DNA from: Euglena gracilis
Taxonomy: Eukaryota > Euglenida > Euglenophyceae > Euglenales
Reading direction: 5' to 3'
NCBI GenBank assembly: GCA_039621445.1
Contig: CP154956.1
Location: 34,941,437-35,005,436, forward strand
Length of the DNA stretch: 64,000 nt
Both the position numbers and the translations under genes were made by a program. This document shows positions 34,096-47,300 of the stretch, one piece after another; position 1 is the first letter of the stretch; each line of letters opens with the position of its first letter. The notes beneath the pieces are model-generated. The model saw only the letters and a program-made list of their open reading frames with translations. It had not been told where the DNA came from and searched no databases.

Positions 34096-37000
34096 TTTCA
34101 TCGTTTTTTTCAACTCCCCACCATTTTGGAGATATTTTGCAAAAACTGGTTTTTTGGCCCGTTTTGGGCTCCAAATGGCAGAGTCCCCCCGTGGCGAACC
34201 CTCAAAACGGCCGTATCTCGGCCCAGGCGGGGAGTTGGCTCAAACCGCGCATACCGGTGGAAACGGCGTCCCAAAGTTGTGGAATGAGGTACTCTTTACT
34301 TTTTCTCAACTCCCCGGCGTTTTCGAGATATTTTGAATTTTTTGATTTTTTGACCCCAAAAATGACCCCCTGTTGCCGGTCCAACAAAAGTTCTTTGAAA
34401 AAAAAACGGTAGACAACTTTTTTGCTCGGGCCATATCTCCGGCCTGGCGCGGAGTTGCGGGCAAAGTGAGGGCTCTGGACAAACTAGGGACCGTCTCCTA
34501 ACCTATAGGCTATTAACATTTCGGGTCCCGAAATCAGGTCACATCGATAATCCGCGGGTGCCCGGGCCTACTCAGGGGGGGGGGGGGGCGGGGGGGTCAG
34601 GGGGGGTTTCGGGGGGGTGGTAAGCTTCGCTCTTACTCTAAAGAGATAAGAGCTCAGCGACCAGGGTGTGACGTAGAGCTGAGCTCTTTGGGAGACCCCC
34701 CCCAGCCCGGCCCGGCGGCCCGGCCCAGGTCATGATGGCCATCATTGGGCATGATGGCCATCATTGCTCATGATGGCCATCCGGGGTCATGATGGCCATC
34801 CGGGGTCGTGATGGCCATCATTGGTCATGATGGCCATCATTGGTCATGATGGCCATCCGGGGTCATGATGGCCATCATTGGTCACGATGGCCATCCGGGG
34901 TCATGATGGCCATCCGGGGTCATGATGGCCATCCGGGGTCATGATGGCCATCCGGGGTCGTGATGGCCATCATTGGGCATGACGGCCATCACTGGTCATG
35001 ATGGCCATCATTGGGCATGATGGCCATCATTGGTCATGATGGCCATCCGGGGTCATGATGGCCATCCGGGGTCATGATGGCCATCCGGGGTCGTGATGGC
35101 CATCATTGGGCATGACGGCCATCACTGGTCATGATGGCCATCATTGGGCATGACGGCCATCATTGGTCATGATGGCCATCCGGGGTCATGATGGCCATCC
35201 GGCGTCACAATGGCCAATTTTCAACTCGAAAACACTTTTTCCGGGTCCAGGAGGCCAAAAAACATGGTTTCGGGCAAAAAAATTTTTTCGATTTTTTATC
35301 GAATTTTTGGCCCGAAAACGGGCAAGTCGGACAGAGGGAAAAGTGTACAAAACGGCCATTTGGACCTGAAAACGGCCGTATCTACGGCTAGGCGGAGAGT
35401 TGCGGGGAAATCAAAATACCAGTAGATAGGGCGTTCCAAGGGCTTCAATTTAGGTCTCCGGACATTTTTTTCAACTCCCCACCATTTTGGAGATATTTTG
35501 CAAAAACTGGTTTTTTGGCCCGTTTTGGGCTCCAAATGGCAGAGTCCCCCCGTGGCGAACCCTCAAAACGGCCGTATCTCGGCCCAGGCGGGGAGTTGGC
35601 TCAAACCGCGCATACCGGTGGAAAGGGCGTCCCAAAGTTGTGGAATGAGGTACTCTTTACTTTTTCTCAACTCCCCGGCGTTTTCGAGATATTTTGAATT
35701 TTTTGATTTTTTGACCCCACATTGATCCCCTTTTGCCGGTCCAACAAAAGTTCTTTGAAAAAAAAACGGTAGACAACTTTTTTGCTCGGGCCATATCTCC
35801 GGCCTGGCGCGGAGTTGCGGGCAAAGTGAGGGCTCTGGACAAACTAGGGACCGTCTCCTAACCTATAGGCTATTAACATTTCGGGTCCCGAAATCAGGTC
35901 ACATCGATAATCCGCGGGTGCCCGGGCCTACTCAGGGGGGGGGGGCGGGGGAGTCAGGGGGGGTTTCGGGGGGGTGGTAAGCTTCGCTCTTACTCTAAAG
36001 AGATAAGAGCTCAGCGACCAGGGTGTGACGTAGAGCTGAGCTCTTTGGGAGACCCCCCCCAGCCCGGCCCGGCGGCCCGGCCCAGGTCATGATGGCCATC
36101 ATTGGGCATGATGGCCATCATTGCTCATGATGGCCATCCGGGGTCATGATGGCCATCCGGGGTCATGATGGCCATCATTGGTCACGATGGCCATCAGGGG
36201 TCATGATGGCCATCCGGGGTCGTGATGGCCATCATTGGTCATGATGGCCATCATTGGTCATGATGGCCATCCGGGGTCATGATGGCCATCATTGGTCACG
36301 ATGGCCATCCGGGGTCATGATGGCCATCCGGGGTCATGATGGCCATCCGGGGTCATGATGGCCATCCGGGGTCGTGATGGCCATCATTGGGCATGACGGC
36401 CATCACTGGTCATGATGGCCATCATTGGGCATGATGGCCATCATTGGTCATGATGGCCATCCGGGGTCATGATGGCCATCCGGGGTCATGATGGCCATCC
36501 GGGGTCGTGATGGCCATCATTGGGCATGACGGCCATCACTGGTCATGATGGCCATCATTGGGCATGATGGCCATCATTGGTCATTATGGCCATCCGGGGT
36601 CATGATGGCCATCCGATCCGGGGTCATGATGGCCATCATTGGTCATGATGGCCATCATTGGTCATGATGGCCATCATTGGTCATGATGGCCCTCCGGGGT
36701 CATGATGGCCATCATTGGTCATGATGGCCATCATTGGTCATGATGGCAATCATTGGGCATGACGGCTATCATTGGTCATGATGGCCATCCGGGGTCATGA
36801 TGGCCATCCGGCGTCACAATGGCCAATTTTCAACTCGAAAACACTTTTTCCGGGTCCAGGAGGCCAAAAAACATGGTTTCGGGCAAAAATTTTTTTTTCG
36901 ATTTTCTATCGAATTTTTGGCCCGAAAACGGGTAAGTCGGACAGAGGGAAAAGTGTACAAAACGGCCATTTGGACCTGAAAACGGCCGTATCTAGGGCTA

Positions 37001-38720
37001 GACGGGGAGTTGCGGGGAAATCAAAATACCAGTAGATAGGGCGTTCCAAGGGCTCCAAATTAGGTCTCCGGACATTTTTTTCAACTCCCCACCATTTTGG
37101 AGATATTTTGCAAAAACTGGTTTTTGGGCCCATTTTGGGCTCCAAATGGCAGCCCCCCCCCAAAAATGACCCCCTGTTGCCGGTCCAACAAAAGTTCTTT
37201 GGAAAAAAAACGGTACACAACTTTTTTGCTCGGGCCAGATCTCCGGCCTGGCGCGGAGTTGCGGGCAAAGTGCGGGCTCTGGACAAACTAGGGACCGTCT
37301 CCTAACCTATAGGCTATTAACATTTCGGGTCCCGAAATCAGGTCACATCGATAATCCGCGGGTGCCCGGGCCTACTCAGGGGGGGGGGGGGGCGGGGGGG
37401 TCAGGGGTGGTTTGAGGGGGGTGGGAAGCTTCGCTCTTACTCGGTGTCAGCGACGTAGAGCTGAGCTCTTTGGGGGACCACTCCGGCCCGGCCTGCGAAA
37501 AACGCTCATTTTTGGCCCAAAAACATGTTTTCTGGGTCCGGGCGGCCAAAAAACATGTTTGGGCGAAAAAAATTTTTCGACTTTTTTGACCTGGTTTTGA
37601 CCCAAAGTCAATGGGTTGGCGAACCAAAACGGGGCGCTGGCGGGTCGAAAAACGCTCATTTTCAGCTCAAAAACGCTTTTTCCGGGTCCGGGAGGCCAAA
37701 AAACATGGTTTTGGGCGAAAATTTTGGGCGACTTTCTGGCCCGAAAACGGCTAAGTCGGACAGTGGGAAAAGTGTACAAAACGGCCATTTGGACCGAAAA
37801 ACGGCCATATCTCGGGCCAGGCGGGGAGTTGGCCCAAACCGCGAATACCGGTGGATAGGGCGTCCCAAAGTTGTGGAATGAGGTACTCTCTGCTTTTTCT
37901 CAACTCCCCAGCGTTTTCGAGATATTTTGAATTTTTCGATTTTTTGACCCCAAAAATGACCCCTTTTGCCGGTCCAACAAAATTTCTTTGGAAAAAAAAC
38001 GGTAGACAAATTTTTTGCTCGGGCCATAACTCCGGACTGGCGGGGAGTTGCGGGTAACCGAAAGGCTCTGGAGGTACTAGGGATCCTCTCCTAACCTATA
38101 GGCCATTCACTTTGGGGGCCACGAAATCCAGTCACATCGATAATCCCGGGGTTTCCGGACCTACCAAGGGGGGGGGGGGGGGGGGGGGGGGGGCGGACCC
38201 CCCGTTGCCGGGGTGGTAAGCTTCGCTCTTACTCTAAAGAGATAAGAGCTCAGCGACCAGGGTGTGACGTAGAGCTGAGCTCTTTCGATTTTTTCGACTT
38301 TTTTGGCCCGGTTTTGGCCCAAAATACGTAGAGCTGAGCTCTTTGGGAGACCCGGCCCGGCGGCCCGGCCCGGTCATGATGGCCATCCTGGCCATCATTG
38401 GGCATGATGGCCATCATTGGTCATGATGGCCATCCGGGGTCATGATGGCCATCCGGGGTCATGATGGCCATCCGGGGTCATGATTGCCATCCGGGGTCAT
38501 GATGACCATCCGGGGTCACAATGGCCATCCGCGGTCATGATGGCCATCCGGGGTCATGATGGCCATCCGGGGTCATGATGGCCATCCGGGGTCATGATGG
38601 CCATCCGGGGTCATGATGGCCATCCGCGGTCATGATGGCCATCCGGGGTCACAATGGCCATCCGCGGTCATGATGGCCATCCGGGGTCATGATGGCCATC
38701 CGGGGTCATGATGGCCATCA
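34096..38720. repeat. Forward-oriented continuation of the 19-bp/1.4-kb array
   Basis: The same spacer, inverted relative to 26.5-34.1 kb, begins at 34096. Satellite blocks lie at 34725-35210, 36080-36825 and 38370-38720. The unit near 37.1-37.5 kb is shortened and has lost part of the hairpin. Confidence 0.9.
34212..34332. repeat. Foldback module with ATATCTCG/CGAGATAT-type ends (reference copy)
   Basis: Begins GTATCTCGGCCCAGGCGGGG then AGTTG and ends CAACTCCCCGGCGTTTTCGA then GATAT. The ends are imperfect complements about 25 nt long. Variants of the same module recur throughout the 25.7-60.2 kb block. Confidence 0.7.
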
Positions 38721-39213
38721 GAAAAACAGTTTTTCTGGGTCCGGGAGGCCAAAAAACATCGTTTTGGGGCCAAAAAATTTTTCAATTTTTTTCGACTTTT
38801 TTGACCCGGTTTTGACCCAAAGTGAATGGGATGGCGGCCCAAAACGGGGCGCCGGCGGGTCGAAAAACGCTCATTTTCGGCTCAAAAACAGTTTTTCTGG
38901 GTCCGGGAGGACAAAAAACATCGTTTCGGGCAAAAAAAAATTTTTCGATTTTTTTCGACTTTTTTCACCCGGTTTTGACCCAAAGTCAATGGGTCGGCAG
39001 CCCAAAACGGGGCGCCGGCGGGTCGAAAAATGTTTGTTTTCGGCTCGAAAACACTTTTTTCGGGTCCGGGAGGTCAAAAATCATGGTTTTGGGCGAAAAA
39101 AATTTTTTTGAATTTTTTTGACTTTTTGACCCAAAAATGGCCAAGTCCACCGGCCAAGGGGGGGGGCGTCCAGGGGGGGGGGGGGCATGGGGGGGGGCCG
39201 GGTCGGAAAAAAT

Positions 39214-39280
39214 TTTTTCGCACAAAAACACTTTTGTTGATGTTCTGAAGTGAAAAAAAGTGTTTTTGAGCGAAAAAAAT
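39214..39280. repeat. Hairpin GCTCAAAAACACTTTT/AAAAGTGTTTTTGAGC (first copy)
   Basis: Up to 27 bp of perfect stem around GATGTTCTGAAGTG. Further copies are near 41967, 43248, 44967, 46237, 47967, 49434, 54497 and 59032. The first copy has two mismatches; most others are perfect. Confidence 0.85.
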
Positions 39281-40293
39281 TTTTTCAAAATTTTGGGTCC
39301 CGACCTGCCAGCCGAACCCCCCTCGCCCAGCCGCCCTGACGGCGCGCGATGGGGTCCCCGAACACCCAAAACTGGCCAAAATCGCACAACCAGACCCCAG
39401 GAACCCCAAAAAACGGTCAAAACCCCCCCCTAAACGTAATGTTTGACCCCCAGTTTGGGTCCCAACTCCCCGTCTAGCCCGAGATACGGCCAATTTACGG
39501 TTTCGGGCCCTGAACGGGCCAGAACTGGCAAAACGGGCCCAAAACCCCCAAAACGGCCGTATCTCGGGCTAGGCAAGCAGTTGTCCTAAACCGCGCATAC
39601 CGATCGATAGGGCGTTCCAAGGTCGTCAAATGAGGTCACCATCACTTTTCCTCAACTCCACAGCGTTTTCGAGATATTTTGAAATTTTCGATTTTTTGAC
39701 CCCAGCCCGGCAGCCCTCAAACCCCTGCAGGGGTCCCCGAATACCCAAAAATGGCCCAAAATCGCACAACCAGACCCCGGGAACCCCAAAAAACGGTCAA
39801 ACCCCCCCCCTAAACCTAATGATTGACCCCCTGGTTTGGGCTCCAACTCCCCGTCTAGCCCGAGATACGGCCAATTTACGGTTTCGGGCCCCGAACGGGC
39901 CCGAAATGGCCAAAACTGGCAAAACTGGCCCAAAACCCCAAAACGGCCGTATCTCGGGCTGGGCGAGGAGTTGGCCCAAACCGCGCATAGCGATCGATCG
40001 GGCGTCCCAAAGTTGAGGAATGACGTCCTCTTCACTTTTTTGCAACTCCGCGGCGTTTTCGAGATATTTTGATTTTTTCGATTTTTTGACCCCAAAATGA
40101 CCCTGCAATTTCCCCGAAAAAAAAAACGGTACACAACTTTTTTGCTCGGGCCATATCTCCGGCCTGGCGCGGAGTTGCGGGCAAAATGAGGGCTCTGGAC
40201 AAACTAGGGACCGTCTCCTAACCTATAGGCTATTAACTTTTCGGGTCCCGAAATCAGGTCACATCGATAATCCTCGGGTGCCCGGGCCTACTC

Positions 40294-40366
40294 AGGGGGG
40301 GGGCGGGGGGGGGGGGGGGGGCGGGGGGGGCGGGGGGGGCGGGGGGGGGGGGCGGGGGGGGGGGGG

Positions 40367-40408
<42 letters not shown>
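40294..40408. repeat. Poly-G tract of about 115 nt with sparse C
   Basis: Almost uninterrupted G with single C at intervals. Similar tracts of 20-75 nt occur at 38168, 42686, 48850, 50515 and 56563. Each sits just before the double hairpin or a GC octamer tract. Confidence 0.95.
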
Positions 40409-40409
<1 letters not shown>

Positions 40410-41384
40410 GGTTGGGGGGGGTTGGTAAGCTTCGCTCTTACTCTAAAGAGATAAGAGCTCAGCGACCAGGGTGTGACGTAGAGCTGAGCTCTTTGGGGGA
40501 CCATTCCGGCCCGGCCGGCGAAAAACGCTCATTTTCAGCTCAAAAACATGTTTTCCGGGTCCAGGGGGCCAAAAAACATGGTGTTGGGCGAAAAAAAATT
40601 TTTCGATTTTTTTCGACTTTTTTGCCCCGGTTTTGACCGAAAGTCAATGGGTTGGCGAACCAAAACGGGGCGCTGGCGGGTCGATAAACGCTCATTTTCA
40701 GCTCAAAAACGCTTTTTCCGGGTCCGGGAGGCCAAAAAACATAGTATAAAAAAAAAAAAAAATTTTCGATTTTTTTCGACTTTTTTGACCCAGTTTTGAC
40801 CCAAAGTCAATGGGTCGGCGGCTCAAAACGGGGCGCTGGCGGGTCGATAAACGCTCATTTTCAGCTCAAAAACACTTTTTCCCGGTCCGGGAGGCCCAAA
40901 AACATGGTTTTGGGCGAAAAAAATTTTTTCGATTTTTTTCGACTTTTTGGCCCGAAAAACGGCCGTATCTCGGGCCAGGCGGGGAGTTGGCCCAAACTGC
41001 GCATACCGGTGGATAGGGCGTCCCAAAGTTGTGAAATGAGGTACTCTTTAGTTTTTCTCAACTCCCCGGCGTTTTCGAGATATTTTGAATTTTTCGATTT
41101 TTTGACCCCCAAAATGACCCCCTGTTGCCGGTCCAACAAAAGTTCTTTGGAAAAAAAACGGTACGCAACTTTTTTGCTCGGGCCAGATCTCCGGCCTGGC
41201 GCGGAGTTGCGGGCAAAGTGAGGGCTCTGGACAAACTAGGGACCGTCTCCTAACCTATAGGCTATTAACCTTTCGGGTCCCGAAATCAGGTCACATCGAT
41301 AATCCTCGGGTGCCCGAGCCTACTCAGGGAGGGGGGGGGGGGGGGGGGGCGGGCGGGGGGGGGGGGTTTCGGGGGGGTGGTAAG

Positions 41385-44300
41385 CTTCGCTCTTACTCTA
41401 AAGAGATAAGAGCTCAGCGACCAGGGTGTGACGTAGAGCTGAGCTCTTTGGGAGACCACTCCGGCCTGGCCCAGGAAAAACGCTCATTTTCGGCTCAAAA
41501 ACACTTTCTCCGGGTCTGTGCGGGCAAAAAACATCGTTTTGGGCAAAAAAAATTTCTCGAATTTTTCGACTTTTTTGACCCAGTTTTGAAAATCAATGGG
41601 TTGGCGGCCCAAAACGGGGCGCTGGCGGGTCGAAAAACGCTCATTTCCGGCTCAAAAACTGGTTTTACGGGTCCTGGAGGCCAAAAAAACATTGTTTTGG
41701 GCAAAATTTTTTTTCGATTTTTTTCGACTTTTTTGGCCCGGTTTTGACCTGAAGTCAATGGAATGGCGGCCCAAAACGGGGCGCTGGCGGGTCAAAAAAC
41801 GCTCATTTTTGGCTCGAAAACACTTTTTTCGGGTCCGGGAGGTCAAAAATCATGCTTTTGGGCAAAAAATTTTTTTCGAATTTTTTCGACTTTTTGACCC
41901 AAAAATGCTAAGTCCACCGGCCAGGGGGGCGGGCCCCAGCCAGGAGGGGCAGGGTCCGGGTCGGAAAAATTTTTTTCGCCCAAAAACACTTTTTTTGATG
42001 TTCTGAAGTGAAAAAAAGTGTTTTTGAGCGAAAAAAAAATTTTGCAAAATTTTTGGTCCCGACCAGCCACCCCCACTCGCCCAGCCACCCCCACTCGCCC
42101 AGCCGCCCTGACCCGGAGGGGTCCCCGAATACCCAAAACTGGCCCAAAATCGCACAACCAGACCCCGGGAACCCCAAAAAACGGTCAAAACCCCCCCCTA
42201 AACCTAATGATTGACCCCCTGGTTTGGGCTCCAACTCCCCGTCTAGCCCGAGATACGGCCAATTTACGGTTTCGGGCCCCGAATGGGCCCGAAACGGCCA
42301 AAACTGGCAAAACTGGCCCAAAACCCCAAAACGGCCATATCTCGGGCTGGGCGAGGAGTTGGCCCAAACCGCGCATACCGATCGATCGGGCGTCCCAAAG
42401 TTGTGGAATGACGTCCTCTTCAATTTTTCTCAACTCCGCGGGGTTTTCGAGATATTTCAAATTTTTCGATTTTTTAACCCCAAAATAACCCAAAAATTAC
42501 CCAAAAAAAAAAAAAACGGTAGACAACTTTTTTGCTCGGGCCATATCTCCGGACTGGCGGGGAGTTACGGGTAACCGAAGGGCTCTGGAGAAACTAGGGA
42601 CCCTCTCCTAACCTATAGGCTATTCACTTTGGGGGCCCGAAAATCCAATCACATCGATAATCCTCGGGGGCCATTGCCTACCCAGGGGGGGGGGGGGGGG
42701 GGGGCGGGGGGGGGGCGGGGGGGGGGGGGCGGGGGGGGTCGGACCCCCCCGTCGCCGGGGTGGTAAGCTTCGCTCTTACTCTAAACTTCGCTCTTACCCG
42801 ACCCGGTCCGAATTTTTTTCCACTTTTTTCGACTTTTTTGACCCGGCGTTGACCCGAAGTCCATGGGTCGGCGGCCCAAAACGGGGCGCCAGCGGGTCGA
42901 AAAACGCCGGTTTTCGGCTCAAAAGCAGTTTTTCCGGGTCCGGGAGGCCAACAAACATCGTTTTGGGCCAAAAAAAATTTCGATTTTTTCGACTTTTTTG
43001 ACCCGGTTTTGGCTCAAAGTCAATGGGTTGGTGGCCCAGAACGGGGCGCTGGCGGCTCGAAAAACGCTCATTTTCGGCTCAAAAACAGTTTTCCTGGGTC
43101 CGGGAGGCCAAAAAACATGATTTTGGGCAAAAAAAAATTTTCGAATTTTTTTGACTTTTTGACCCAAAAATGGCTAAGTCCACCGGCCAGCGGGGCTGCC
43201 CCCAGCCAGGGGGGTCATGGGGGGGGCGGGGGCTGGGTCGGAAATTTTTTTTTCGCTCAAAAACACTATTTTTGATGTTCTGAAGTGAAAAAAAGTGTTT
43301 TTGAGCGAAAAAAATTTTTTCAAAATTTTCGGTCCCGACCTGCCCCCCGACCCCCCCCCCCCCGCGCCCAGCCGTTCGGATCCCTGCAGGGGCCCCCGAG
43401 TACCCAAAAATGGCCCTAAATCGCACAACCAGACCCCGGGAACCCCAAAAAACGGTTAAAACCCCCCCTAAACCTCATGATTGACCCCTGGTTTGGGTCC
43501 CAACTCCCCGTCTAGCCCGAGATACGGTCAATTTACGGTATCCGGCCCCGAAATGGCCAGAACTGGCAAAACTGGCCCAAAACCCCCAAAATGGCCATAT
43601 CTCGGGCTAGGCGAGGAGTTGGCCCAAACCGCGCATAGCGATCGATAGGGCGTTCCAAGGTCGTCAAATAAGGTCGCCATCACTTTTCCTCAACTCCGCA
43701 GCGTTTTCAACATATTTTGAATTTTTCGATTTTTGGACCCCCCAGCCCGGCTGCCCTCGAACCCCCGCAGGGGTCCCCGATTACCCAAAACTGGCCCAAA
43801 ATGGCACAACCAGACCCCGGGAACCCCAAAAAACGGTCAAAACCCCCCCCTAAACCTAATGATTGACCCCCTGGTTTGGGCTGCAACTCCCCGTCTAGCC
43901 CGAGATACGGGCGAATTACGGTTTCGAGCCCTGTACAGGCCCGAAATGGCCAAAACTGGCCAAACTGGCCCAAAACCCCAAAACGGCCGTATCTCGGGCT
44001 AGGCGGGGAGTTGGCCCAAACGGCGCATACCGATCGATCGGGCGTCCCAAAGTTGTGGAATGACGTCCTCTTTAATTTTTCTCAACTCCGCAGCGTTTTC
44101 GAGATATTTTGAATTTTTCGATTTTTTGACCCCCCAAAATGACCCTGCAATTTCCCCGGAAAAAAAAAACGGTACGCAACTTTTTTGCTCGGGCCCGATC
44201 TCCGAACCGGCGGAGAGCTACGGCTATTGTGAGGGTGCTTGGGCAAGCTGGGACCGTCTCCTAACCTATAGGATATTCACTTTGGGGCCCCGGAAATTCG

Positions 44301-47300
44301 ATCACAACGATAATCCTCAGGCCTCCCTGCCTACTCAGGGGGGGGGCGGGGGGGGGCGGGGGGGTCAGGGGGGGGTCCCGAACCGGGGTGGTAAGCTTCG
44401 CTCTTACTCTAAAGAGATAAGAGCTCAGCGACCAGGGTGTGACGTAGAGCTGAGCTCTTTGGGAGACCACTCCGGCCTGGCCCAGGAAAAACGCTCATTT
44501 TCGGCTCAAAAACACTTTCTCCGGGTCTGGGAGGGCAAAAAACATCGTTTTGGGCAAAAAAAATTTCTCGAATTTTTCGACTTTTTTGACCCAGTTTTGA
44601 AAATCAATGGGTTGGCGGCCCAAAACGGGGCGCTGGCGGGTCGAAAAACGCTCATTTCCGGCTCAAAAACTGGTTTTACGGGTCCTGGAGGCCAAAAAAA
44701 CATTGTTTTGGGCAAAAATTTTTTTCGATTTTTTTCGACTTTTTTGGCCCGGTTTTGACCTGAAGTCAATGGAATGGCGGCCCAAAACGGGGCGCTGGCG
44801 GGTCGAAAAACGCTCATTTTTGGCTCGAAAACACTTTTTTTCGGGTCCGGGAGGTCAAAAATCATGCTTTTGGGCAAAATTTTTTCGACTTTTTGACCCA
44901 AAAATGCTAAGTCCACCGGCCAGGGGGGCGGGCCCCAGCCAGGAGGGGCAGGGTCCGGGTCGGAAAAATTTTTTTCGCCCAAAAACACTTTTTTTGATGT
45001 TCTGAAGTGAAAAAAAGTGTTTTTGAGCGAAAAAAAAATTTTGCAAAATTTTTGGTCCCGACCAGCCACCCCCACTCGCCCAGCCACCCCCACTCGCCCA
45101 GCCGCCCTGACCCGGAGGGGTCCCCGAATACCCAAAACTGGCCCAAAATCGCACAACCAGACCCCGGGAACCCCAAAAAACGGTCAAAACCCCCCCCTAA
45201 ACCTAATGATTGACCCCCTGGTTTGGGCTCCAACTCCCCGTCTAGCCCGAGATACGGCCAATTTACGGTTTCGGGCCCCGAATGGGCCCGAAACGGCCAA
45301 AACTGGCAAAACTGGCCCAAAACCCCAAAACGGCCATATCTCGGGCTGGGCGAGGAGTTGGCCCAAACCGCGCATACCGATCGATCGGGCGTCCCAAAGT
45401 TGTGGAATGACGTCCTCTTCAATTTTTCTCAACTCCGCGGGGTTTTCGAGATATTTCAAATTTTTCGATTTTTTGACCCCAAAATCACCCTGCAATTTCC
45501 CCGGAAAAAAAAAAACGGTAGACAACTTTTTTGCTCGGGCCATATCTCCGGACTGGCGGGGAGTTACGGGTAACCGAAGGGCTCTGGAGAAACTAGGGAC
45601 CCTCTCCTAACCTATAGGCTATTCACTTTGGGGGCCCGAAAATCCAATCACATCGATAATCCTCGGGGGCCATTGCCTACCCAGGGGGGGGGGCGGGGGG
45701 GGCGGGGGGGCGGGGGGGCGGGGGGGGTCGGACCCCCCCGTCGCCGGGGTGGTAAGCTTCGCTCTTACTCTAAACTTCGCTCTTACCCGACCCGGTCCGA
45801 ATTTTTTTCCACTTTTTTCGACTTTTTTGACCCGGCGTTGACCCGAAGTCCATGGGTCGGCGGCCCAAAACGGGGCGCCAGCGGGTCGAAAAACGCCGGT
45901 TTTCGGCTCAAAAGCAGTTTTTCCGGGTCCGGGAGGCCAACAAACATCGTTTTGGGCCAAAAAAAATTTCGATTTTTTCGACTTTTTTGACCCGGTTTTG
46001 GCTCAAAGTCAATGGGTTGGTGGCCCAGAACGGGGCGCTGGCGGCTCGAAAAACGCTCATTTTCGGCTCAAAAACAGTTTTCCTGGGTCCGGGAGGCCAA
46101 AAAACATGATTTTGGGCAAAAAAAAATTTTCGAATTTTTTTGACTTTTTGACCCAAAAATGGCTAAGTCCACCGGCCAGCGGGGCTGCCCCCAGCCAGGG
46201 GGGTCATGGGGGGGGCGGGGGCTGGGTCGGAAATTTTTTTTTCGCTCAAAAACACTATTTTTGATGTTCTGAAGTGAAAAAAAGTGTTTTTGAGCGAAAA
46301 AAATTTTTTCAAAATTTTCGGTCCCGACCTTCCCCCCCGCCCGCCCCCCCCCCCCCCACCGCGCCCAGCCGTTCGGATCCCTGCAGGGGCCCCCGAGTAC
46401 CCAAAAATGGCCCTAAATCGCACAACCAGACCCCGGGAACCCCAAAAAACGGTTAAACCCCCCCCCTAAACCTCATGATTGACCCCTGGTTTGGGTCCCA
46501 ACTCCCCGTCTAGCCCGAGATACGGTCAATTTACGGTATCCGGCCCCGAAATGGCCAGAACTGGCAAAACTGGCCCAAAACCCCCAAAATGGCCATATCT
46601 CGGGCTAGGCGAGGAGTTGGCCCAAACCGCGCATAGCGATCGATAGGGCGTTCCAAGGTCGTCAAATAAGGTCGCCATCACTTTTCCTCAACTCCGCAGC
46701 GTTTTCAACATATTTTGAATTTTTCGATTTTTGGACCCCCCAGCCCGGCTGCCCTCGAACCCCCGCAGGGGTCCCCGATTACCCAAAACTGGCCCAAAAT
46801 GGCACAACCAGACCCCGGGAACCCCAAAAAACGGTCAAAACCCCCCCCTAAACCTAATGATTGACCCCCTGGTTTGGGCTGCAACTCCCCGTCTAGCCCG
46901 AGATACGGGCGAATTACGGTTTCGAGCCCTGTACAGGCCCGAAATGGCCAAAACTGGCCAAACTGGCCCAAAACCCCAAAACGGCCGTATCTCGGGCTAG
47001 GCGGGGAGTTGGCCCAAACGGCGCATACCGATCGATCGGGCGTCCCAAAGTTGTGGAATGACGTCCTCTTTAACCTTTCTCAACTCCGCTGCGTTCTCAA
47101 CATATTTTGAATTTTTCGATTTTTTTGACCCCCAAAAATGACCCTGCAATTTCCCCGAAAAAAAAAAACGGTACGCAACTTTTTTGCTCGGGCCCGATCT
47201 CCGAACCGGCGGAGAGCTACGGCTATTGTGAGGGTGCTTGGGCAAGCTGGGACCGTCTCCTAACCTATAGGATATTCACTTTGGGGCCCCGGAAATTCGA

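Noticed and set aside
26324-38057. Recurrent 60-120-codon frames (for example QKLVFWPVLGSKWQSPP...)
   Set aside because: They recur identically because the satellite unit does, occur on both strands of the same DNA, and are not flanked by conserved start or splice signals. Composition follows the repeat.
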